A stretch of 49,661 nt of DNA from WRIS01 sp964345475 (GTDB taxonomy: Bacteria; Actinomycetota; Coriobacteriia; Coriobacteriales; Eggerthellaceae). The stretch is from the NCBI GenBank assembly GCA_964345475.1, contig CAYFQW010000010.1, forward strand, positions 1 to 49,661, in the 5' to 3' direction. The position numbers and the translations under genes were made by a program. This document shows, in pieces, positions 15,034-22,300 of this stretch (position 1 is the first letter of the stretch; every line of letters starts with the position of its first letter). Under the pieces are notes generated by a model. The model was not told the origin of the DNA and searched no databases. It saw only the letters and a list, made by a program, of their open reading frames with translations.

Positions 15034-16731
15034 TTATGCGTTGAGGGCTGCTTTCTTTCTTTTTGCAAGCTGAGCGCCACCAAAAACAAAGAAGTAAACA
15101 AAGGGAAGAAGCAGGCCGAAAGCCATAAGAGGCAGTGCATAGGGCTGCTTTGACCAACCTGTAACCACTAGTGGGGCTACGATGCAAAGGATTGCCAAGA
15201 TGGCAACAATGACCAGCATGATGGCAAAGCGTACGCTTCCATCTTCTTCCGATTCGGCGCGCGCCTCTTCTTCAGCAGCAAGCTCATCCATAGATTTTCC
15301 TGCTGTCTCTGTAACGAAAAGGACAGTACAAATGAATCCAAGAGCAAATGGAACGATGAGTACGAGCACTACTAATGACCAGTTGGTCGCACCAGCTGCG
15401 GTCTGGAAGAGAGCCATACCAGCAATACCACCAAGTACGATAGAGGAAGCAGATCCGCCAAAGCGAGCAAATGCTTGACACCATGATGTACCAGTATTGC
15501 GAATGGCGGTTGGATAGCTTTCAGGCATAAGAGGCTGAACAGCTGTAATAGCATAGTTGAGTGCGAAGCCGAACAGAAGCATCAAGGCTATGCAAAGCAG
15601 CATCTTGTTGGGAGCAACGAAAATCGAGCAAAGGACAATGGCCACAACGCAGAAGAGCCAAGCACCTGCGAGATTTTTCTTACGTCCAATTTTGTCTGAA
15701 ACAAAACCAACCGTAATGTTTGAAGCAATAGCAGCAACGTTGTTCCAGGTCTGAAGAGCAACTGCGTCAGAGGCAGAATATCCAAGACCCACAAACCACG
15801 TAGGAATCCATGCGTTCATACCATACACGCAGAATTGCCCTACAAAGTAAGCCGACCAAATAGCGCATGTTGCTACAATAAATTTGCTGGAGAACAAAAC
15901 TGAAGGACCTGTTTTGGCAGGTTTTGGAGGAACGATCAACAGAGCAGGGTCATATTCATGAGTAGTGTGACGTGTAGCTTGCTCAATTTGGCTTAAGCGC
16001 CTGCAAGCCATTTCTTTGTTACCGGAGTTTGCATACCAGTGCGGCGTCTCGTGCATAGTAAATATGAGGAGAATACCGTAAAGCAGCGGTATGCCGCCAA
16101 TCAAATAGGTCAAGCGCCAGTTGGCATACATAGTTGCCGTGCCACCATCGGCGAGCGTGTATGTAACCTGATTGGTGAAATCGCCAAGTAGCGGTGTAGC
16201 GGCATTACAGATAGGGTTAGCAATGAGCCCAGCTAAAACCCATCCTACAACCATGAATGCCATACCGAACGTCACGAATACTCCGCGCTGTTTCGACGGC
16301 ATACTTTCTGAGAATATTGTCGTAACAACCGGAATACAGGATCCTACGCCGAATCCAGCAATTAAACGGAAAGCAGCGAAAAATCCGAGACTATTAGCGA
16401 ATGCTTGCGGCAGAGTGAAAAATCCATAGAACATAACAGCCATGATAAGTGTCTTTTTACGGCCAATTCTATCAGAGATTATACCGCCAGCAGCACCGCC
16501 GAGAACCATGCCGAGCAGGCCCCAGGTAGTGAGCGAGCCCATAAGCGCTCCAGGGTTCGGATTGTCAGGCCAGAACGTGTGTGCAACAAATATGTTGGTA
16601 GAGTTGACGATCATAAAATCATAGCCGTCAAAGATCATAGCAAAGGCCAGAAGAACAAACACAGCCCAGGTATGTTTGCTGATTCCTATAGAATCAATAA
16701 CCTCTGAGACCGTGAATTCTTTTTTTTCCAT
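15034..16731 (-). CDS. MFS transporter, aromatic acid:H+ symporter-like
   Basis: A 565-residue, 12-segment major-facilitator carrier. The AAHS/SV2-like signatures are visible: FDGYDFMIVN in TM1, GGIISDRIGRKKTL between TM2 and TM3, and the matching GFVSDKIGRKKN between TM8 and TM9. Relatives take up benzoate-type and phenolic acids with protons, though other small acids are also carried. The C-terminus has two extra hydrophobic segments after an acidic linker (ELAAEEEARAESEEDG), making it longer than usual. AAGGAGGG precedes the ATG. It sits between the Fe-S-free molybdoenzyme operon and the Cys-rich protein gene, so it may supply an aromatic substrate; that is inference. Confidence 0.82.
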   Translation of the reverse strand: MEKKEFTVSEVIDSIGISKHTWAVFVLLAFAMIFDGYDFMIVNSTNIFVAHTFWPDNPNPGALMGSLTTWGLLGMVLGGAAGGIISDRIGRKKTLIMAVMFYGFFTLPQAFANSLGFFAAFRLIAGFGVGSCIPVVTTIFSESMPSKQRGVFVTFGMAFMVVGWVLAGLIANPICNAATPLLGDFTNQVTYTLADGGTATMYANWRLTYLIGGIPLLYGILLIFTMHETPHWYANSGNKEMACRRLSQIEQATRHTTHEYDPALLIVPPKPAKTGPSVLFSSKFIVATCAIWSAYFVGQFCVYGMNAWIPTWFVGLGYSASDAVALQTWNNVAAIASNITVGFVSDKIGRKKNLAGAWLFCVVAIVLCSIFVAPNKMLLCIALMLLFGFALNYAITAVQPLMPESYPTAIRNTGTSWCQAFARFGGSASSIVLGGIAGMALFQTAAGATNWSLVVLVLIVPFALGFICTVLFVTETAGKSMDELAAEEEARAESEEDGSVRFAIMLVIVAILAILCIVAPLVVTGWSKQPYALPLMAFGLLLPFVYFFVFGGAQLAKRKKAALNA

Positions 16732-17181
16732 CAGTCCCTCCTTCGGGAATACTTGTTTTTTATAAAGGCATACGGGTTTGGAACTGCTCTTGAGCCCTAT
16801 GCCTCTGTCCCCTTCTGTGTGGTAGCAAGACTAAAACTGTATGAGGCTTGGAAACAGCGTCTTTTAAAGGTGAGGCGAGAACGCTACGAATTAGTTCAGC
16901 GGTAACTGAAATCCCCCAAAGATCCCTCAACAGCTAGAAGAAACGACCGACACCTCCTCCTTCCACGATTCTCTTTTAATTCGGCTGCCTGCTCTCGTAA
17001 GCTGCCAGCCTTTACAAATGCAACCATGAGAAGCTGGTTCTTCTGCCTAGGATATGTGCATACGCTCTGAATGGGTCGGATCGTAAGGTTAGTTTTCGTA
17101 AAATAGACCTCAGACTGAGAGGGTGATTTTTGCGTTTATGCTGGAAGAATGCCCCATCGGTAGCATAAACGATGTCAGTGG
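16732..17181. other. Leader region of the MFS gene
   Basis: No convincing gene is seen. About 35 bp upstream of the MFS start a hairpin forms from AGGCATACGGG (16766-16776) and CCCTATGCCT (16795-16804). On the minus strand this lies in the transporter leader and is followed by TTTATAAAAAAC, so it could be an attenuator or a leader stabiliser. The remainder shows no recognised element. Confidence 0.4.
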
Positions 17182-17481
17182 TCACTTTTCTACACGAGGA
17201 AAAGGTTTTGTAGCGCGCACGTTGCAGGGAGCCGTACCGCCATCCGCCAACCCCTCTTTGCCTTTTCGACAAGGGTTGTAACAAATCTCATCGCAGATTT
17301 TACAAACTATCGGGTCGGGAATGGCCAAGTCGGTTAAGTCTAGTCCGCATTTAATGCAGGGATTTGGTTCGGAAAAATACTCAAGATCTATTGCGTTAAA
17401 GGTTCCACAGTCCGGACATTTGACCGGACGCTTGCGCGGTGGGCGACAACCTCCGCAAATAGGATTACACGACCAGCACAT
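17182..17481 (-). CDS. Cys-rich small protein with multiple CxxC pairs
   Basis: A 99-residue protein with many cysteines, mostly in pairs: MCWSC, CGGC, KCPDC, CIKC and CKICDEICYNPC. The first pairs and the central KCPDCG/CIKCG look like zinc ribbons. A very good GGGAGG ribosome-binding site is 7 bp before the ATG, which supports the gene despite its size. The function is unknown; metal binding is likely. It is upstream of and in the same direction as the MFS carrier, but 450 bp separate them, so co-transcription is uncertain. Confidence 0.7.
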   Translation of the reverse strand: MCWSCNPICGGCRPPRKRPVKCPDCGTFNAIDLEYFSEPNPCIKCGLDLTDLAIPDPIVCKICDEICYNPCRKGKEGLADGGTAPCNVRATKPFPRVEK

Positions 17482-17553
17482 TTTGCTATCCTCCCGAAAC
17501 TCTTAGTAAAAGCATTGTATCTTTTTAATGCCGTTCAATTATTTGCTCACTAT

Positions 17554-17597
17554 ATCATAGCGGAGAAATCTACAATAATCTCTGCTATGATTTTATT
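17554..17597 (+). terminator. Terminator-like hairpin upstream of the trigger-factor-like gene
   Basis: ATCATAGCGGAGA (17554-17566) pairs with TCTCTGCTATGAT (17579-17591) with one wobble, followed by TTTTATT. It is a good plus-strand intrinsic terminator, yet no plus-strand gene ends here. It lies just upstream of the putative promoter at 17614-17643, so it either insulates that gene or ends an unannotated small or antisense transcript. Confidence 0.6.
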
Positions 17598-17613
17598 AGC
17601 ATCCCCTATACTC

Positions 17614-17643
17614 TTGCAATGTTGTCTGAGTAAGGGCTAAAAT
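17614..17643 (+). promoter_or_regulatory. Putative sigma-70-type promoter
   Basis: TTGCAA (17614-17619) and TAAAAT (17638-17643) are separated by 18 bp, about 35 bp before the start codon of the trigger-factor-like gene. This is a sequence match only. Confidence 0.45.
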
Positions 17644-17677
17644 GAACCGCATTGTATTCTAAGTATGGAGGGCATCC

Positions 17678-18454
17678 ATGTCAAAACCCCGGTACACACT
17701 CACCTCATATGATCCCATTTACGTAGTAGCAGAAGAGCTTAGGATTCCTGAAGAAGCCATCCGGGACCAAGCTCTTCGCTGGCTGAAAAATACGCTCAAG
17801 GGTAAGGGTGGTGAGCCTCGGCTTACTGACGCATGGGTCTCTGACCACACAGAGGATTTTAACAACGTTGAAGAGCTCTTGATATTCATTCGCTACAATA
17901 TGTACCGCGAAAACCGCGAAGCGCAGCAACTTGCCGATCAGGATGTAATTTGCAAAGAATTGTCTGAGAGGCTGGTAGAAGATATTCCGGAGGATCTTCT
18001 AGAGTCGGCAATTATGGACGCGACAATACGTCTCGAGGAGATGATCGGGCGGAGCGGATCGACAATCGAGAACTTCTGCAAGCAGCGTAAGATCTCCCAG
18101 GATCAGCTCTACGAAGACGTCAGGAAACGCACCATCCAAAGCCTTAAGGAAGACACTGCACTTGAAGCATACGCTCAGTATCGTGACTTCAGCCTTGAAC
18201 CCGAAGATTTTTATGAAATTATTCCGGGCGATAACATTCAAGATAAAGCACGTAAGCGAAAGCAGATAGAACTAGAGGGACGACTTTCGCAGATGGAGCA
18301 GTATGCGCTTAAGACAAAGGCCCTCAAAGAAATCATGGAAAATGCTATGATCAAAAGAAAGCCTACAGACGCTGAGTGGATGCGCTACGGCGACACGAGC
18401 GTCGATGTCTTAGAGGCAAACAAACAGTTCCCTGATGGCTTTGTTTCTCTCTAG
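17678..18454 (+). CDS. Trigger-factor-like protein consisting of the C-terminal chaperone domain only
   Basis: A 258-residue soluble helical protein. Residues 1-15 contain TLTSYDP, exactly the motif that ends the ribosome-binding domain in the trigger-factor paralogue at 19.7-21.1 kb. From about residue 65 to 185 it follows the trigger factor C-domain: VEELLIFIR..., ELSERL...IPEDLLESAIMDAT, a helix pair and YAQYRDFSLEPEDF. The ribosome-docking domain and the FKBP isomerase domain are missing, so this would be a ribosome-free holdase made from the cradle part alone. A charged helical tail follows. GGAGG lies 7 bp before the ATG. Client proteins are unknown; nearby molybdoenzymes are candidates by position only. 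Confidence 0.68.
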   Translation: MSKPRYTLTSYDPIYVVAEELRIPEEAIRDQALRWLKNTLKGKGGEPRLTDAWVSDHTEDFNNVEELLIFIRYNMYRENREAQQLADQDVICKELSERLVEDIPEDLLESAIMDATIRLEEMIGRSGSTIENFCKQRKISQDQLYEDVRKRTIQSLKEDTALEAYAQYRDFSLEPEDFYEIIPGDNIQDKARKRKQIELEGRLSQMEQYALKTKALKEIMENAMIKRKPTDAEWMRYGDTSVDVLEANKQFPDGFVSL

Positions 18455-18514
18455 CATGAGGCTTACAACTAAAAGCTGCAAAAACGAAGGCTGCCCAAGG
18501 CAAGGAAAAGCTGC

Positions 18515-19020
18515 ATGAGCAACAAAGATTATAGAAAAAAAATCAAAGCTCTTGAGCAAATAGATGAGCTGGCTTCTAAGAAGCGGAAGGCTCTGATTAA
18601 AATACCTATAGCAGTATTTGCAATGCTGGTTGCGATTATTGGAAAATCTTATATCGAGGTTGCCGGCCTTATTGAGGCTGGCAACGAATATGTGAGCGGA
18701 TTGATGATGCNNNNNNNNNNNNNNNNNNNNNNNNNNNNNNNNNNNNNNNNNNNNNNNNNNNNNNNNNNNNNNNNNNNNNNNNNNNNNNNNNNNNNNNNNN
18801 NNNNNNNNNNGAGGTTGCCGGCCTTATTGAGGCTGGCAACGAATATGTGAGCGGATTGATGATGCTTGTCGCCTTTGGCCTCGCTGCTTTTGCGGGTTTC
18901 TCCAGTATGGATTATTCTAAATACGGACGAGAGATCAAAGAGATCCGCCATCAAGCCGATATCAGCAAAGAGGATATTGAGGCATACAAAAGAATTAAGA
19001 CGGATGTCTTTTCCAAATAG
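18515..19020 (+). CDS. Two-TM small membrane protein, interrupted by an artificial gap
   Basis: The frame is broken by 100 N and a duplicated 55-bp flank. Removing 155 bases (the N run plus one copy) leaves exactly 351 bp, an intact 116-residue frame from ATG 18515 to the TAG at 19018. The product has a charged N-terminal helix, two hydrophobic segments (KIPIAVFAMLVAIIG and LVAFGLAAFAGFSS, about residues 28-45 and 65-80) and a charged C-terminal helix. I do not recognise the family. It follows the trigger-factor-like gene by 60 bp and is probably co-transcribed. Confidence 0.65.
18711..18810. other. Assembly gap (100 N) with duplicated 55-bp flanks
   Basis: Bases 18656-18710 recur exactly at 18811-18865. 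Collapsing the duplication restores the reading frame of the two-TM protein, which is strong internal evidence that the gap holds no real sequence. Confidence 0.95.
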
Positions 19021-19093
19021 AGATGCTCTGCGAATAACTAAGAAGCACCGCAGCGATGACTGCCCTGAAGCTTTATCGTGAATGTTACCTAAT

Positions 19094-19153
19094 AAAAATT
19101 GACACGAGGGCTGGCCGAGCTGAAATACGTGCTGAGCATGTTCCTCGTGTCAA
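19094..19153 (-). terminator. Terminator-like inverted repeat after the SlyD-like gene
   Basis: TTGACACGAGG (19099-19109) and CCTCGTGTCAA (19143-19153) are perfectly complementary over 11 bp with a 33-nt loop. On the minus strand TTTTTATT follows. The loop is long for an intrinsic terminator and may contain a secondary hairpin. Confidence 0.6.
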
Positions 19154-19169
19154 AGTAAGCTAGTTCAGT

Positions 19170-19688
19170 CTATCGAAAATCAGACGCTTGTTCTCCACCT
19201 AGCATCTTGGACTGTTCTTTTAGGTTTCGTGCTTTTTCTGCAGCCGCAACAAAACCCTCAGGAGCATCCTCGATTTCAAGTATTTCCACTTCAAAATAAA
19301 GATTTTTTCCTGCAAGTGGATGATTGAGATCGAAGGTAACTATCCCCTTTTCAATCACTAAAACCTCGGCGGGCATCGGGGCGCCATCTTCACTGCTTGA
19401 GAGCCAAACTCGCTTGCCGACCTCCAAATCGTAAACAGGAATTTGCTCCATAGGAATATCAGCCGTATAGCCTTCAAGATACTCGCCGTAGCCATCCTTT
19501 TCTTCAACTACAAAGCTTTTCTTCTCTCCTGGCTCGTTCATCTCCAGAATTGCATTCTCGAGTCCATCAATTGCCATATCCATACCTGTTTGAAACTTCA
19601 TGGGGTTCTCTTTGGTGGCATACCCAAAAACAGTACCATCGTCAAGCGTCCCTTTGTATGTAAGCGTTACTGTAGATCCAAGTTGCAT
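19170..19688 (-). CDS. SlyD-like FKBP-type peptidyl-prolyl isomerase
   Basis: A 172-residue isomerase/chaperone that catalyses cis-trans isomerisation of proline bonds in folding proteins. The FKBP core (about 1-70) starts with VTLTYKGTLDDGTVFG and includes FQTGMDMAIDGLENAI and GEKKSF; the inserted chaperone flap (about 75-125) contains DIPMEQIP, and FDLNHPLAGKNLYFEVEIL is the typical SlyD return strand. The His- and Cys-rich metal-binding tail of E. coli SlyD is absent. The start at ATG 19688 has AAGGAG 8 bp upstream; an in-frame earlier start has none. It lies 56 bp after the trigger-factor paralogue on the same strand and is probably co-transcribed. Confidence 0.9.
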   Translation of the reverse strand: MQLGSTVTLTYKGTLDDGTVFGYATKENPMKFQTGMDMAIDGLENAILEMNEPGEKKSFVVEEKDGYGEYLEGYTADIPMEQIPVYDLEVGKRVWLSSSEDGAPMPAEVLVIEKGIVTFDLNHPLAGKNLYFEVEILEIEDAPEGFVAAAEKARNLKEQSKMLGGEQASDFR

Positions 19689-19744
19689 CTTTTGATCTCC
19701 TTTTCTCAACACGTTTAACTGAATATCCTTGAGACCTGCTTCGT

Positions 19745-21070
19745 CTATTCCGTAATCTCTTCGACAACGGTAACTTTAGCAGTTTCAACAAGCCACTCAC
19801 TTGCCTTTGCCTGTCGACACATTTTTTCAACATCTGCCATACGATGATTTTTTTGCCAGTCTTCTCTCGTCCCCTCAAGTGCTCCTTCCCCCTCGAACAT
19901 ATGATCAATGTCCTCGTCCGTCACCGCCCAGCCCTTTTCGGTAAAGAGGGCCTCGAGCGCACAGTCTACGGACGCACGGTGTAAGGCTTCGTGGGCGATA
20001 TCATCCTTGACCTGATCTCCGTCAATTCGATTCTCTATCATCCATTGCTGCAAATTGGTTCCCTGCGATTCGAGAGAATGTATGAGTTCGCGCACGACAT
20101 CTTGCCGAATGAAATCGAGATAATACTCGGGAACCTCCCCATCCAGACGCTGAGAAAGTTCTACAACCGCCCGTTGGACCATGAGGCCCGGAAGTTCTTT
20201 GCTTTTTTGTACGTTAATAGCAAGTTCAAGTTGCTTTCGTAAGTCCTCCACATCGGCACAGCCCGCTTTTATAGCAAGCTCGTCGTCGATATCTGGAACC
20301 TTGTATCTCCTAATAGTATTTATTACAACTTCGGCATGCAAATCGCCGTCGCCGTATTCAGACCCACCTTTCTCATCTTTTGCTTCGAAGTCAAACTCGA
20401 GTTCGTCTCCAAGCTTTGCCCCGATTACTTCTGCATCAAAAGATGAAGGCATATCACCCGTGCCGATGCCGATCATACGGCTTGTTTTCCCGAGACCGGA
20501 AACTGGTTTCCCATGGTTGGTGACAGAGAGCATCATTTCGACATGATCTCCCTCTTGAATCCTGTAACCATCCTCTTCGATAAGCTCAAAAGAGTGGTAG
20601 TGGTCTTGCAGCTCACGAATTTGGCTCTCTATTTCTTTTTCGGTTGCCTCGTCGGGCGGCATCTCTATGGATACTGGATCGTAGCTAGTGAGGGTCATGA
20701 GAGGGGCAACAGTTCCAGAGACAGTGAAGCAGAAAGGCTTTCCTTCTTCTACCGTTGTGTCGATGTTGAAATGAGGATCAGAAATAAAAATGACGCCCTC
20801 CGCATCTATTGCATGAGGAGCAAATTTATTGATGATTTCCTCAGCGACGCCAGCCATTGCATTAATGTGCCCGCCAACGCTTTGCTCTAGCATGTGCCTT
20901 GGCGCCCTGCCTTTACGAAACCCGGGTATATCTCTTTGAGATATACGGGCAAAATACGCACTGGCACTTGCATTGACTTCATCGATGTTGGCACACAGTG
21001 TGAGGACAAGTTTTTGACTGTCTTCGTCAAATACACGCTCTATTTCTTCAACTTTCACATTAACTCCCAT
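19745..21070 (-). CDS. Trigger factor paralogue (ribosome-associated chaperone/isomerase)
   Basis: A 441-residue protein with all three trigger factor domains. The N-terminal domain (about 1-145) carries the ribosome-docking signature as IPGFRKGRAP. The FKBP domain (about 170-260) includes GDHVEMMLSV and the region around DAEVIGAKLGDELEFDF. The C-terminal domain (about 265-440) forms the chaperone cradle. Divergence, an unusual neighbourhood and a SlyD partner rather than clpP/clpX suggest a specialised second copy, though the main copy is not in the window so this cannot be settled here. The start is uncertain: a GTG four codons in has a better GGGAG site than the first ATG. Confidence 0.85.
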   Translation of the reverse strand: MGVNVKVEEIERVFDEDSQKLVLTLCANIDEVNASASAYFARISQRDIPGFRKGRAPRHMLEQSVGGHINAMAGVAEEIINKFAPHAIDAEGVIFISDPHFNIDTTVEEGKPFCFTVSGTVAPLMTLTSYDPVSIEMPPDEATEKEIESQIRELQDHYHSFELIEEDGYRIQEGDHVEMMLSVTNHGKPVSGLGKTSRMIGIGTGDMPSSFDAEVIGAKLGDELEFDFEAKDEKGGSEYGDGDLHAEVVINTIRRYKVPDIDDELAIKAGCADVEDLRKQLELAINVQKSKELPGLMVQRAVVELSQRLDGEVPEYYLDFIRQDVVRELIHSLESQGTNLQQWMIENRIDGDQVKDDIAHEALHRASVDCALEALFTEKGWAVTDEDIDHMFEGEGALEGTREDWQKNHRMADVEKMCRQAKASEWLVETAKVTVVEEITE

Positions 21071-21427
21071 ACCTTAAGAATTACTCACGCACGATAGCAT
21101 CTGATACCTAGTTTTTCATTCTTTCAGACAAAACAAGGGTTAGTATAGCATATGGATCTGAGGCTATTTTCAATATATAGAGGCGAGGCTTTTCATAAGG
21201 ATATAGGTCTGTCATATGACCTACATTTTCAGCCTAGGAGGGCGAGGGCTGAATTTCTGGCATATGTCTTATTCGATCCCCTGGCCTGATCCTTGTAATC
21301 GGCCGACGCGGGAGTTTGACCGACTTACAACTAATAAAAATGCTCAGGGCAAGCAATTTGTGTGTGCAACACACCCACACACATGAACGTGTTTCCTCGG
21401 TAGTTGTGTTCGAATATCTAAAGACCT
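21071..21427. other. Intergenic region with palindromes
   Basis: No gene is seen. It contains the inverted repeat TAGGTC/GACCTA around a perfect GTCATATGAC palindrome near 21205-21225, a possible operator, and a GTGTGTG/CACACAC hairpin near 21360-21383 just past the GNAT gene stop. On the minus strand TATACT (21142-21147) could be a -10 for the trigger-factor paralogue. Confidence 0.4.
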
Positions 21428-22024
21428 TTAGCAGTCAATCCAGATATACACGTACTGCTCCTCGGTCCGCTCAATACAACCACCTTTCGAAAGTGCGGTT
21501 TTGAGCGAGGCTATATTTTGAGGCTCTATGGTAAGGAGAATTTTTTCTATTTCAAGATGTCGAGCCTGCTCGATGAGCCCGTCCAAAAGAAGCTTCGCAT
21601 ATCCTTTGCCGCGGCTATCCGGACGAATGGTATAGCCGATATGCCCACCATCCTGCAGAAGCTCATCCGTTAAAAAATGCCGTAATTTACCCATGCCTAC
21701 TGGCCGCCCCTCCACATAGAGCCAAAATATGCTCTTCGGAACGCCCCATCCGTCGTCGATCTCAGAATCGGAATCGCTATCGACCACCGCCTTGCCTGAG
21801 TCGTCATCACATTTCTTGAGCCATTTTTTGTACGTGTCAAAATCGCGGCCCTTCATCGGGTTTCTATATGCGTTTTCATTTTCTGGTATCTCTTGCAGCA
21901 TGTTGTATATATCTACACCATCGTCGGCTGAAAGTTTTTGCAGATAATATTCCACAGCTTCCTCTTCCTTGCACTTGCGATATACATATCCTTCGCTAAG
22001 AGTAGCACATCGTATTGGTATCAT
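21428..22024 (-). CDS. GNAT-family N-acetyltransferase
   Basis: A 198-residue acetyltransferase. The acetyl-CoA-binding motif A is clear in GYTIRPDSRGKGYAKLLLDG (R-G-K-G-Y-A), preceded by beta strands carrying SIFWLYVEGRPVGMGKLRH. An acidic insertion (DSDSDSEIDDG) sits before that strand. I start it at the ATG of MIPIRCATL with AGGA upstream; in-frame ATGs 10 and 32 codons earlier cannot be excluded. The substrate is unknown. It is unrelated to the smaller GNAT gene at 24.0-24.5 kb by visible sequence. Confidence 0.82.
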   Translation of the reverse strand: MIPIRCATLSEGYVYRKCKEEEAVEYYLQKLSADDGVDIYNMLQEIPENENAYRNPMKGRDFDTYKKWLKKCDDDSGKAVVDSDSDSEIDDGWGVPKSIFWLYVEGRPVGMGKLRHFLTDELLQDGGHIGYTIRPDSRGKGYAKLLLDGLIEQARHLEIEKILLTIEPQNIASLKTALSKGGCIERTEEQYVYIWIDC

Positions 22025-22250
22025 GCTATTATTCCTAGTAAGCCTATTCGCCATGACTCTTGTTGGATGGTTTTCTCTTGGCGGCTCGTGAGGTGCTTGG
22101 GTTATGTATGGATATCTCATGAACTGCGGCCTATCGTCCCCTGAGTATGATTTTTTATTGTTTGCGCTGATTATTTACTTTAAGGCATATTTTGTTCTTC
22201 ATTTGGATTGAGGCCCAGCCTCGTTATACGCGGACTAGCCTTTGTTCAGC

Positions 22251-22256
22251 TATAAT
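22251..22256 (+). promoter_or_regulatory. Perfect -10 hexamer upstream of the LuxR gene
   Basis: TATAAT lies 45 bp before the LuxR start codon, giving a predicted leader of about 38 nt. No clear -35 is seen at 16-18 bp, which fits a promoter that needs an activator; that is inference. Confidence 0.4.
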
Positions 22257-22300
22257 AAAAATTGTGACATGTTTTCGAGACGAGAAGCTAAGGTGGTCTG

